From NCBI GenBank assembly GCA_964571195.1, contig CAZNAD010000001.1, forward strand, positions 186,001-250,000: 64,000 nucleotides of DNA, given 5' to 3'. Positions 14,845-23,316 of the stretch are shown piece by piece. Each line of letters begins with the position of its first letter. Within the stretch, counting starts at the first letter, position 1. The DNA comes from PALSA-1006 sp964571195 (GTDB lineage: Bacteria; Pseudomonadota; Gammaproteobacteria; Burkholderiales; Gallionellaceae). The notes beneath the pieces were generated by a model. That model was not told the DNA's origin. It did no database searches and was given only the letters and a program-made list of their open reading frames with translations. The position numbers were made by a program, and so were the translations under genes.

Positions 14845-15954
14845 ATGGCTTCCCTTTGTCCCAGAAAAACTTATCGCATCTTCGGATACCCGAATTGCTG
14901 GCTGCTGGCGATGATATTTTTGTTGCCGGTGAGTACGCATGCGGAGCCGCAGCCAGTCATAGATGCCTCCCCGATCCCCGCCGAGTCGCTGCCTGTGGCC
15001 GCATCGGCAGTGGAGGGCGCATCTGCTCCTTCTGCCGAAGCGCCACTGTCATCCGGTTTCGTCGACCCGTTCATCAACGCTCCCAGAGACTATGTGTCGA
15101 AAACTTTCGTCGATCTGGTCAGTCGTATCGATACTTTTTTCGGTAACAACAGCAACTTCCAGGAGAGTAACAACAGCGTGATCCAGTACGACATCATGCG
15201 TCTCTATGACCGCAATGGTGTCAACAATAGCGCGCCCTCTTTTCGCGCCAAAATCCATCTGCCCGGTGTGCAGGATCGTTTTTACCAATGGCAGAAACGC
15301 ATGCATCTGATGCTGGAAAGCAACCCGGACAAAAATCCCAATCTGCCCGGAGAAAAGAATCAGCAGACGCGGGCATCCTTGTTTAGAGAGTTGGCCACCC
15401 CGGACAGTTATGGTGCTGCGCTGCGTCTGGAAACGGATGAAAACAGTCCCTGGCGTATCAGTGCCGATACCGGCCTGAAGCTGGAGAACAATGAACTGAT
15501 CCGCCCGTTCCTGCGCTCCCGGGTCAGTTATACGACACAGGCCGGTATGATCCAGCTCAAAATCGCCGAATCGGTGTTCTGGTTTGACACGACCGGATTG
15601 GGCGAAACCACCCAATTCGATGCCGACCGCCGTTTGAGCGAGTCAGTATTGTTGCGTGCCACGAGTGCGGCAACCTGGTTGAAGAATACGCTGAACTTCG
15701 ATCTGCGCCAGGATCTGTCGCTCTATCACACGTTTAATGACAGCACCTCTTTCCTGTATCAGCTCAGTGCGGTAGGCGTGAGTCGACCACAGTCCGAGGT
15801 ATCCGAATATGTCGCGCTGGTGCTGTGCCGTCAGCGCATCCATCGCGACTGGGTGTTTCTGGAACTCAGTCCCCAACTGCATTACCCGAAGACGAACGAT
15901 TATCAGCTCGACGCGCAGTTCATCATGCGTCTGGAAGTGCTCTTCTCGAAATGA
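14845..15954 (+). CDS. Exported hypothetical protein
   Basis: 369 aa from the ATG at 14845. A signal peptide is visible: basic start (PRKTYR), hydrophobic core WLLAMIFLLPV and a probable cut after STHA. An alanine/proline-rich linker (about residues 32-65) follows. The remainder has alternating polar and aromatic residues, with arginine/aspartate-rich strands such as YGAALRLETDENSPWRISADTGLKLENNELIRPFLRSRVSYTT and WVFLELSPQLHYPKT, ending LDAQFIMRLEVLFSK. This suggests an outer-membrane or periplasmic beta-structure. I do not recognise a family. It stands between the peroxiredoxin terminator and the symporter gene; the latter begins 88 bp on. Confidence 0.7.
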   Translation: MASLCPRKTYRIFGYPNCWLLAMIFLLPVSTHAEPQPVIDASPIPAESLPVAASAVEGASAPSAEAPLSSGFVDPFINAPRDYVSKTFVDLVSRIDTFFGNNSNFQESNNSVIQYDIMRLYDRNGVNNSAPSFRAKIHLPGVQDRFYQWQKRMHLMLESNPDKNPNLPGEKNQQTRASLFRELATPDSYGAALRLETDENSPWRISADTGLKLENNELIRPFLRSRVSYTTQAGMIQLKIAESVFWFDTTGLGETTQFDADRRLSESVLLRATSAATWLKNTLNFDLRQDLSLYHTFNDSTSFLYQLSAVGVSRPQSEVSEYVALVLCRQRIHRDWVFLELSPQLHYPKTNDYQLDAQFIMRLEVLFSK

Positions 15955-16042
15955 GTCGGCCTGATTGCGAGCAAGGGGCAGTTGATTCACGGCAAGTTGA
16001 TTTACAATTTGCGGCATTTGCATAGACGGACAGGGACTTGCC

Positions 16043-17548
16043 ATGTTGATCTGGTTCATCGTGATTTACCTGATGTTCTCCGTGGGGATAGGGCTGTATG
16101 CCTCCACGCGGGTGCATAACGCGAAGGATTTCGCCGTGGCGGGACGACACCTGCCGCTGCCGATGGTGACGGCGACGGTGTTCGCTACCTGGTTCGGGGC
16201 AGAGACGGTGCTGGGGATATCGGCCACTTTTGTGGAAGAGGGGCTGCATGGTGTGGTCGCCGATCCTTTTGGTGCCAGCCTGTGTCTGATTCTGGCGGGT
16301 TTGTTCTTCGCCAACAAACTGTATCGCATGAACCTGCTGACCATCGGCGATTATTACCGGGCGCGGTATAGCCGCCCGGTCGAACTGATCACCAGCATCT
16401 GCATCGTCATCTCCTATCTCGGTTGGGTATCGGCGCAGATCATGGCGCTGGGGCTGGTGTTCAATGTGGTCACCGGCGGTGACATCAGTCGCGAGGTCGG
16501 CATGGTGATCGGAGCTTCCATCGTGCTGACTTACACCATGTTCGGCGGCATGTGGTCGGTGGCGCTGCTGGATATCGTGCAGATGACGGTGATCATGGCC
16601 GGTATGCTGTTTATCGCCTATCTCGTGAGCGAACAGACCGGCGGCGTGGCGGCGGTCGTGGCTCATGCCGAGGCGGCGGGCAAACTCGATTTCTGGCCGC
16701 GCGGAGATTACACGCAGTGGGTCCCGTTCATCGGGGCCTGGCTCACCATGATGCTGGGTTCTATCCCACAACAGGACGTATTTCAACGCATCACTTCGGC
16801 CAAGAACGAGAAGACTGCGGTACGCGGTTCGGTGTTGGGCGGTTCGCTGTATTTCGTATTCGCCTTTGTGCCGATGTTCCTGGCGTATTCCGCGACACTG
16901 ATCGACCCGCAGGTGTTCGGCAGCCTGTTGGCCGAGGATTCGCAACTCATCCTGCCCACCCTGATCCTGCAACACACCCCCGTGTTCGCCCAAGTCATCT
17001 TCTTCGGTGCACTGCTGGCGGCCATCATGAGCTGCTCGTCCGCCACTCTGCTGGCACCCTCGGTCACCTTCACCGAGAACATCCTCAAACATTTCCTGCT
17101 GCAAAACATGACTGACCGGCAGTTGTTGCGGGCCATGCGTATCGTGCTGGTATGTTTCGGAATGCTGGTGTTGGGTGTGGCGCTGAATGCCGAAGTGAGC
17201 ATCTTCAAGATGGTGGAGAACGCCTACAAGATCACACTGGTCGCGGCCTTCACACCGCTGGCTTTTGGGTTGTATTGGAAACGAGCCAATAACCAGGGTG
17301 CCATGCTGGCCATCGTGCTGGGGTTGTCGAGCTGGATATTGCTGGAGGTGTTCGACATCGGCGGAATATGGCCGCCGCAGTTGGTCGGTTTGCTGATGAG
17401 CATGTTCGGTATGGTGACCGGTTCGCTGCTGCCAAACATGATCGACAAACCGCTGCCGCAAGAGCCGCAGCATGCGTATCTGCATCACCATGCCGCCAGT
17501 CAGACGGAGCATGTCGCCGCCCGGGGGCATGAACATCACCGCGAATAA
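16043..17548 (+). CDS. Sodium:solute symporter family protein with His-rich C-terminus
   Basis: 501 aa with about 13 hydrophobic helices. Family features include DFAVAGRHLPLPMVTATVFATWFGAETVLGISATFVEEG near residues 28-66, the central GAWLTMMLGSIPQQDVFQRI segment, and ALLAAIMSCSSATLLAPSVTFTENI, which matches the SSS sodium-site region. The substrate is not apparent; relatives carry proline, pantothenate, sugars or anions. The last 25 residues are unusual: HAYLHHHAASQTEHVAARGHEHHRE, with eight histidines, a likely metal-binding or pH-sensitive cytoplasmic tail. The Pho box of phoB begins 10 bp after the stop. Confidence 0.88.
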   Translation: MLIWFIVIYLMFSVGIGLYASTRVHNAKDFAVAGRHLPLPMVTATVFATWFGAETVLGISATFVEEGLHGVVADPFGASLCLILAGLFFANKLYRMNLLTIGDYYRARYSRPVELITSICIVISYLGWVSAQIMALGLVFNVVTGGDISREVGMVIGASIVLTYTMFGGMWSVALLDIVQMTVIMAGMLFIAYLVSEQTGGVAAVVAHAEAAGKLDFWPRGDYTQWVPFIGAWLTMMLGSIPQQDVFQRITSAKNEKTAVRGSVLGGSLYFVFAFVPMFLAYSATLIDPQVFGSLLAEDSQLILPTLILQHTPVFAQVIFFGALLAAIMSCSSATLLAPSVTFTENILKHFLLQNMTDRQLLRAMRIVLVCFGMLVLGVALNAEVSIFKMVENAYKITLVAAFTPLAFGLYWKRANNQGAMLAIVLGLSSWILLEVFDIGGIWPPQLVGLLMSMFGMVTGSLLPNMIDKPLPQEPQHAYLHHHAASQTEHVAARGHEHHRE

Positions 17549-17557
17549 ACCGGAACT

Positions 17558-17575
17558 CTGTCATGTTGCTGTCAC
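17558..17575 (+). promoter_or_regulatory. Pho box upstream of phoB
   Basis: CTGTCATGTTGCTGTCAC: two CTGTCAY-type 7-mers separated by 4 bp, a close match to the PhoB operator consensus. It lies 51 bp before the phoB start and implies positive autoregulation under phosphate starvation. Confidence 0.88.
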
Positions 17576-17625
17576 AATTCTTCCATACCATCGCAACTTG
17601 TGTGCAACACTCCATGGAGTATTAG

Positions 17626-18312
17626 ATGACAGCGAATATCCTACTGGTGGAAGACGAGCCTGCGATTCAGGAACTGCTTCTGTTCAATGTGACGCAATGC
17701 GGATACCGGGCCATTCCGGCAGTCGATGCGAACAGTGCACTGGCACAGATCAATCGTGCCCTGCCCGATTTGATCCTGCTGGACTGGATGTTGCCGGGCA
17801 TGTCGGGCATCGAGCTGGCCAAGCGACTGCGCGCCGACCAGCGCACACGCAACATCCCCATCATCATGCTGACCGCGCGTACCGACGAGCGCGACAAGGT
17901 GCTCGGTCTTGAATCGGGGGCGGACGACTACATCACCAAACCGTTCTCGCCGCGCGAACTCATGGCGCGTATCCGTGCTGTGTTGCGCCGCCGGGCACCG
18001 CAGATGAGTGATGAAGTGGTGCGAGTGGAGGGACTGGAGCTATCGCCGGTGACTCACCGAGTGAGCGCCAATGGCACTAATATCGACCTGGGCCCGACCG
18101 AATTCAGACTGCTGCATTTTTTCATGACCCATGTGGAGCGCGTGTATAGCCGCGCACAACTGCTCGATCAGGTATGGGGCGACCACGTGTTCGTGGAAGA
18201 ACGCACGGTGGACGTGCATATCCGCCGCTTGAGACAGGCGCTGGAGCCTTCCGGGATGGATAGCCTAGTGCAGACTGTGCGCGGCAGCGGTTACCGTTTC
18301 TCCCGCGCCTGA
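17626..18312 (+). CDS. phoB: Phosphate regulon response regulator PhoB
   Basis: 228 aa. The receiver domain (1-120) has acidic residues in LLVEDEPA, the phosphoacceptor Asp53 in LILLDWMLPGMSG, Thr in IIMLTAR and Lys in DDYITKPFSPREL. An OmpR-type winged-helix domain follows with LGPTEFRLLHFFMTHVERVYSRAQLLDQVWG and VDVHIRRLRQALEP and TVRGSGYRFS. It activates phosphate uptake genes when phosphorylated by PhoR. The upstream Pho box supports the PhoB identity over other OmpR regulators. The usual phoR partner is not adjacent; a PhoR-like kinase is at 41896-43242. Confidence 0.95.
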   Translation: MTANILLVEDEPAIQELLLFNVTQCGYRAIPAVDANSALAQINRALPDLILLDWMLPGMSGIELAKRLRADQRTRNIPIIMLTARTDERDKVLGLESGADDYITKPFSPRELMARIRAVLRRRAPQMSDEVVRVEGLELSPVTHRVSANGTNIDLGPTEFRLLHFFMTHVERVYSRAQLLDQVWGDHVFVEERTVDVHIRRLRQALEPSGMDSLVQTVRGSGYRFSRA

Positions 18313-18342
18313 GCTGCCGGTCTCAATAAATGGGCGACCGTT

Positions 18343-19317
18343 TTATACGGCCAGCCCCGCCGCATCGAACATCCCTTCGAACAGGATAGAACTCAGATAT
18401 CGTTCGCCGGAATCCGGCAGTATCACGACGATAGTCTTGCCCGCGTTCTCGACTTTCTGCGCGAGACGCACAGCGACGGCGACGGCTGCACCGCTGGAGA
18501 TGCCGGAGATGATGCCTTCTTCGCGCGCCAGGCGGCGGGCATATAACACCGCATCCTCGTTCGTCACCTGCTCAATGTCATCCACCAGCGACAGATCCAG
18601 CGCGCCCGGCACGAAACCGGCACCGATGCCCTGAATCTTGTGCGGTGCGGGCTTGAGTTCCTGCCCCGCACGCTTTTGCGTCAGGATGGGGCTGGCGGCC
18701 GGTTCTACCGCCACCGACCTGATCGTTTTGCCTTCGGTTTGCTTGATGTAACGTGATACGCCGGTGATGGTGCCGCCGGTACCCACACCGGAGACCAAGA
18801 TGTCGATCTTGCCGTCGGTATCTTTCCAGATCTCAGGGCCAGTGGTCGCCTCGTGGATGGCCGGATTGGCCGGATTCTCGAACTGTTGCAGCAGCACATA
18901 TTTCGGGTCGGATGCCGCAATCTCTTTGGCTTTGGCCACTGCACCGCTCATGCCTTTCGCACCTTCGGTGAGCACCAGCTTGGCGCCATAGGCTACCAGC
19001 AACTTGCGCCGCTCGATACTCATCGTTTCGGGCATGGTCAGGGTGAGCGGGATGCCGCGCGCCGCCGCGACAAAGGCCAGCGCGATACCGGTGTTGCCAC
19101 TGGTCGGCTCGACCAACTCTTTGCCCGGCCCGAGCAGACCACGCTTCTCGGCATCATCGATCAGTGCCACGCCGATACGGTCTTTCACCGAATAGGCCGG
19201 ATTACGACCCTCGATCTTGGCGAGGATGGTGGCTTTTGCACCATCGCCGATACGGTTCAGCCGGATCAGCGGGGTGTTACCGATGGACTGGGAATTGTCT
19301 GCGAACTGCTGGCTCAT
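18343..19317 (-). CDS. cysK: Cysteine synthase A (O-acetylserine sulfhydrylase)
   Basis: 324 aa from the ATG at 19317 with GGAG upstream; an in-frame start 14 codons earlier lacks support. It makes cysteine from O-acetylserine and sulfide with pyridoxal phosphate. The PLP lysine is Lys45 in NPAYSVKDRIG, the substrate loop is EPTSGNTGIALAFVAA, the phosphate cradle is GVGTGGTITGVSRYIK, and the C-terminal FEGMF is near the end. It is convergent with phoB and downstream of cysB, in a sulfur-assimilation block. CysM is the alternative, but length and motifs favour CysK. Confidence 0.93.
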   Translation of the reverse strand: MSQQFADNSQSIGNTPLIRLNRIGDGAKATILAKIEGRNPAYSVKDRIGVALIDDAEKRGLLGPGKELVEPTSGNTGIALAFVAAARGIPLTLTMPETMSIERRKLLVAYGAKLVLTEGAKGMSGAVAKAKEIAASDPKYVLLQQFENPANPAIHEATTGPEIWKDTDGKIDILVSGVGTGGTITGVSRYIKQTEGKTIRSVAVEPAASPILTQKRAGQELKPAPHKIQGIGAGFVPGALDLSLVDDIEQVTNEDAVLYARRLAREEGIISGISSGAAVAVAVRLAQKVENAGKTIVVILPDSGERYLSSILFEGMFDAAGLAV

Positions 19318-19483
19318 ATTGCGCTCCTGATGGGTTTCCGATGGTGCAAGTCTAACCAAGCCCGTGCGATTTATGTACTACTCAATTGTTATAAGCTTAG
19401 AACGGATTGTGTTAAGTCTTCTGCATTTTTACCGCAGAGAAACAGCGAGAACGGGTTGATGCTTCGCCTTTCCCGGTGGTGAA

Positions 19484-20410
19484 TTAACCCTGCGATATCA
19501 CTCCGGCCCGTATCGTCGCTTCATCCAGCTTGGGGGAGCACAGCTCGATGAAGCGGTAGGCGAAACTGCGCAGATAATGGCCGCGCCGCAAGGCGATATA
19601 AGTCGTGTTGGCGGCGAACAGGTGATCGCATTTCAGCAAACGCAAGTCGGAGTCTTTGCTCGCGTTGAATGCCATCGAGGCGATGATGCCGATACCCAGT
19701 CCCAGCTCTACATAGGTCTTGATCACATCCGCATCGAGAGCCGACATGGCGATGTCCGGCGTGAGCCCGGCTTCGGCGAACGAGCGGTCGATCTTGGCGC
19801 GCCCGGTCAATCCCTCGTGATAGGTGACGATGGGATATTCGGCCAGCGCCGCCAGCGTGAGTGTTGGTACCTGCTCCAGCGGGTGCCCGACCGGGACGAT
19901 CACCGCGTGGTGCCATGAATAATAAGGGAAGGAATCGAGCTTGGTGACATCCGCGAGTGCTTCTGTCGCCACGCCGATATCCGCCTCGCCGCTCAGCAAC
20001 ATGGCCACGATCTCGGCTGGACCTGCCTGATGCAGCTTGAGATGGACCTTGGGAAAACTCTTCTTGAACTCGGTGATGACCTGCGGCAGCGAATAACGCG
20101 CCTGAGTGTGGGTGGCGATCACGGTGAGCTGCCCCTCGTCACGCTGGCTGTATTGCTCCACCAGATTTTTGATGTTGTTCGCATCGAGCAGGATACGCTC
20201 GACGATCTCCAGCAGCTCGCGTCCCGGATCGGTCAGGCCGAGCAGGCGCTTGCCCTTGCGCACGAACAGCTCCACGCCCAATTCGTCTTCGAGGTCCTTG
20301 ATGTGTTTGGATACACCGGACTGCGAGGTGAACAGCGCATTACCCACCTCGGTGAGATTGAAGTTGCAGCGTACCGCCTCGCGGATGATTCTAAGCTGCT
20401 GAAAATTCAT
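19484..20410 (-). CDS. cysB: LysR-type regulator CysB
   Basis: 308 aa. The N-terminal winged helix-turn-helix is MNFQQLRIIREAVRCNFNLTEVGNALFTSQSGVSKHIKDLEDELG, a hallmark CysB/Cbl opening, followed by the effector domain with VIATHTQARYSLPQVITEFKKSFP and GEADIGVATEAL. CysB activates sulfate uptake and reduction genes with N-acetylserine as inducer. Its start overlaps the end of cysA by 20 bp, so it is the last gene of the cysTWA-cysB operon. A regulator inside the transport operon implies that induction raises its own level. Cbl is the alternative name for close paralogues. Confidence 0.93.
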   Translation of the reverse strand: MNFQQLRIIREAVRCNFNLTEVGNALFTSQSGVSKHIKDLEDELGVELFVRKGKRLLGLTDPGRELLEIVERILLDANNIKNLVEQYSQRDEGQLTVIATHTQARYSLPQVITEFKKSFPKVHLKLHQAGPAEIVAMLLSGEADIGVATEALADVTKLDSFPYYSWHHAVIVPVGHPLEQVPTLTLAALAEYPIVTYHEGLTGRAKIDRSFAEAGLTPDIAMSALDADVIKTYVELGLGIGIIASMAFNASKDSDLRLLKCDHLFAANTTYIALRRGHYLRSFAYRFIELCSPKLDEATIRAGVISQG

Positions 20411-21434
20411 TCTGGTCTCCTGTTTCGAACACGCGGAACTGGCGCGGGCGGATGAACACCCTGTCGCCGAGAATCAAGGGTGCGGCATCGAAACGCTCGC
20501 GGCTCAACTCAATCTCGATGAACTCGCTGCTACCGTCCGCCGCCACTTCCACGCGCACCACCGAGCCGATGGCGCGCACCAGTTTAACCTCAACCGGCAA
20601 AGCGGTGTTGTCCTGCGCTGTGCGGCTGATGTCGATGTCGTGCGGTCGTACATAGGCCACCGCGTCGCCGTGCTGTTCGGTCCACGGCGCGTGTTCGCGA
20701 CTGTGGAATAAGTTCACGTTGCCGATGAACTGGTATACGAACGGCGTGGCCGGCGCCGCATATACTTCGTCCGGTGTGCCGACCTGTTCGATCCGGCCCT
20801 TGTTCATCACCACCACACGGTCGGCCACTTCCAGCGCCTCTTCCTGATCGTGCGTGACAAAGATGCTGGTGATGTGCAGCTCGTCGTGCAGGCGGCGCAG
20901 CCAGCGGCGTAGCTCCTTGCGCACCTGTGCGTCGAGCGCGCCGAACGGTTCGTCCAGCAACAGAATCCTAGGTTCGACCGCGAGTGCCCGCGCCAGAGCG
21001 ATGCGCTGGCGTTGTCCGCCGGAGAGTTGTGCCGGGTAACGGTCTGCCAGGAAGTCCAGTTGCACCAAGCTCAGCAACTCATGCACGCGGCGTTGGATCT
21101 CCGCTTCGTTGGGGCGCTCCTTCTTCGGTTTAACACGCAAACCGAACGCGACGTTCTCGAACACCGTCATGTGGCGGAACAGCGCGTAGTGCTGGAACAC
21201 GAAGCCGACGTTGCGCTCGCGTGCATCGCGCTGCTGTACGTCCTCGCCGTGGAACAGCAGCCTGCCAGAATCCGCCAGCTCCATGCCGCCGATGATGCGC
21301 AGCAGCGAAGTCTTGCCGCAGCCGGAGGGACCCAGCAGGGCCAGCAATTCTCCGCTGTTCACTTCCAGATTGATGTTGTCCAGCGCTTTATAAGTGCCGA
21401 ATTGCTTGTTCAGTTTCTCGATGGTGATACTCAT
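20391..21434 (-). CDS. cysA: Sulfate/thiosulfate ABC transporter ATP-binding protein
   Basis: 347 aa. The ATPase domain has Walker A LLGPSGCGKTSLLRIIGG, the signature LSGGQRQRIALARALA and Walker B RILLLDEPFGALDAQVRKELR. The C-terminal third is a regulatory OB-like (TOBE) domain typical of CysA. It powers sulfate/thiosulfate import through CysT/CysW. The start codon follows the cysW stop directly (TAAATG), which indicates tight coupling, and the 3' end overlaps cysB by 20 bp. Confidence 0.96.
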   Translation of the reverse strand: MSITIEKLNKQFGTYKALDNINLEVNSGELLALLGPSGCGKTSLLRIIGGMELADSGRLLFHGEDVQQRDARERNVGFVFQHYALFRHMTVFENVAFGLRVKPKKERPNEAEIQRRVHELLSLVQLDFLADRYPAQLSGGQRQRIALARALAVEPRILLLDEPFGALDAQVRKELRRWLRRLHDELHITSIFVTHDQEEALEVADRVVVMNKGRIEQVGTPDEVYAAPATPFVYQFIGNVNLFHSREHAPWTEQHGDAVAYVRPHDIDISRTAQDNTALPVEVKLVRAIGSVVRVEVAADGSSEFIEIELSRERFDAAPLILGDRVFIRPRQFRVFETGDQNEFSAA

Positions 21435-22295
21435 TTAGTGTGCTCCATGGAAAGGTTCGCCGCTACGTTTTGCTTGCCATTCCACCAGTGATTTCACCAC
21501 CAGCGTGACCACCGCCAACAGGGCCAGCAGCGAAGCGACGGCAAAGGCCGCGACCGCGTTATATTCGTTGTACAAAATCTCCACATGCAACGGCATGGTG
21601 TTGGTCAGGCCGCGAACATGGCCGGATACCACCGACACCGCACCGAACTCCCCCATCGCACGGGCATTGCACAGGATCACGCCGTACAGCAGGCCCCACT
21701 TGATGTTGGGCAGGGTCACACGCAGGAACGTCTGCCAGCCGGAGGCACCCAGCGACACCGCCGCTTCCTCCTCTTCCTTGCCCTGCGCCTGCATCAGCGG
21801 GATCAGTTCGCGCGCGATGAAGGGGAAGGTGACGAAGATAGTTGCCAGCACAATGCCCGGCACGGCAAAGATCAGCTTGATGTCGTGTGCCTGCAACCAC
21901 GGCCCGAACCAGCCCTGCGCGCCGAACAACAACACATAGACCAGACCCGATACCACAGGGCTGACGGCAAAGGGCAGATCGATCAAGGTGATGAGCAGGC
22001 TCTTGCCCTTGAACTCGAATTTGGCGATGGCCCATGCCGCGGCCACACCGAACACCAGATTGGCGGGTACGGCGATGGCGGCGGCGATGAAGGTCAGCTT
22101 GATCGCCGACCACGCATCTGGTTCCTGTAATGCCGCCCAATACAATGCCCAGCCTTTTTTGAACGCCTCGACGAACACCGCGAGCAGCGGCAGGCCGAGG
22201 AATAGCAGCAGATAAGCCAGCGCGATGCCGACCAGCAACAGCGTTACTGCTAGCGATTCCTGCGTGGAAATCTTACGGTTGGTTTGAGCGGACAT
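21435..22295 (-). CDS. cysW: Sulfate ABC transporter permease CysW
   Basis: 286 aa, about six membrane helices. The inner-membrane permease motif contacting CysA (EAA loop) is visible as EEAAVSLGASGWQTFLRVTLPNIKWGLLYGVILCNARAMGEFGAVSVVSGHVRG, followed by the CysW-typical TNTMPLHVEILYNEYN. It forms the channel with CysT. The ATG follows the cysT stop directly (TAAATG). The N-terminus KISTQESLAVTLLLVGIALAYLLLFLGLPL is also family-like. Confidence 0.95.
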   Translation of the reverse strand: MSAQTNRKISTQESLAVTLLLVGIALAYLLLFLGLPLLAVFVEAFKKGWALYWAALQEPDAWSAIKLTFIAAAIAVPANLVFGVAAAWAIAKFEFKGKSLLITLIDLPFAVSPVVSGLVYVLLFGAQGWFGPWLQAHDIKLIFAVPGIVLATIFVTFPFIARELIPLMQAQGKEEEEAAVSLGASGWQTFLRVTLPNIKWGLLYGVILCNARAMGEFGAVSVVSGHVRGLTNTMPLHVEILYNEYNAVAAFAVASLLALLAVVTLVVKSLVEWQAKRSGEPFHGAH

Positions 22296-23126
22296 TTAGC
22301 GAGCCCCCCTTCTGGAAGTCCACCATTGCAAGGCGTTGATGCCCAGCAGCAGGGCAAATGAAATGAGCAGCATCGCCACAGCGATGGCCGTCGCCCCCGC
22401 GTAGTCGTATTGCTCTAGCTTGGCAACGATGAGCAGCGGCGAAATCTCCGAGATGTAAGGCATGTTGCCCGCGATGAAGATCACCGAGCCGTATTCACCG
22501 ATGGCGCGCGCGAAGGCCAGTGCGAAGCCGGTGAGTAATGCCGGATAGATGGCGGGAAAGATCACGCGCTGGAACACATCCCAGCGTCCCGCGCCCAGAC
22601 TGGCCGCAGCCTCTTCCACTTCCGCCTCAACATCGGCCAGCACCGGCTGCACGGTGCGCACCACGAAGGGCAGGCCGATAAAAGTGAGCGCGACCACGAT
22701 GCCCAGCGGGGTATAAGCCACTTTGATGTCATGCGCGGCGAAGTATTGTCCGAGCCAGCCGTTCGGCGCATACAGCGTGGCCAGCGTGATACCCGCCACC
22801 GCGGTGGGTAAGGCGAACGGCAGATCGACCAGTGCATCCACGATGCGTTTGCCGGGGAAGCTGTAACGTACCAATACCCAGGCCACCACCAGACCGAAGA
22901 AGGTGTTGATGACCGCACCGGCCAACGAAGTCAGAAAAGTCACCCGCAACGACGCCACCACACGATCGCTGGAGACCACATCCCAGAAGCCACCCCATCC
23001 CAGTGTCGCCGTCTTGAAGAACAAGGCGGACAGTGGGATCAGCACGATCAGCGAAAGATAGAGCAGCGTAAAACCTAAGGCCAGATTGAAGCCGGGTAAC
23101 ACACTGTGGGCACGGAACTGCGCCAT
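22296..23126 (-). CDS. cysT: Sulfate ABC transporter permease CysT (CysU)
   Basis: 276 aa from the ATG at 23126, chosen because AAAGGAG lies 6-7 bases upstream; an ATG seven codons earlier would include that site within the coding region. It has about six helices and the EAA loop EEAAASLGAGRWDVFQRVIFPAIYPALLTGFALAFARAIGEYGSVIFIAGNMP. It pairs with CysW and is the first gene of cysTWA-cysB. On the minus strand a -10-like TATAGA lies at 23164-23159, about 35 bp before the start. No periplasmic binding protein gene is in this operon. Confidence 0.95.
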   Translation of the reverse strand: MAQFRAHSVLPGFNLALGFTLLYLSLIVLIPLSALFFKTATLGWGGFWDVVSSDRVVASLRVTFLTSLAGAVINTFFGLVVAWVLVRYSFPGKRIVDALVDLPFALPTAVAGITLATLYAPNGWLGQYFAAHDIKVAYTPLGIVVALTFIGLPFVVRTVQPVLADVEAEVEEAAASLGAGRWDVFQRVIFPAIYPALLTGFALAFARAIGEYGSVIFIAGNMPYISEISPLLIVAKLEQYDYAGATAIAVAMLLISFALLLGINALQWWTSRRGAR

Positions 23127-23316
23127 CGGGCACTCCTTTGAATTCATCAGGTGCGCAGTCTATAGCCACCACAAGTGCAGGAAAAATGAGTATTTCTGCT
23201 TTCTTTAGCTGAAATTCGAATAAGCCGGGCGGGCCAAGGGGAGACACTTGAGAGGCGGGATAAAAGTCGTGTTAGGCTTTTGCATCCGACACCGGTCTCC
23301 TACCTGAAAAATTCTG

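Noticed and set aside
15923..17539. Very long minus-strand frame opposite the symporter
   Set aside because: His/Gln/Arg-rich shadow with no conserved motif; the plus strand has a clear membrane transporter.
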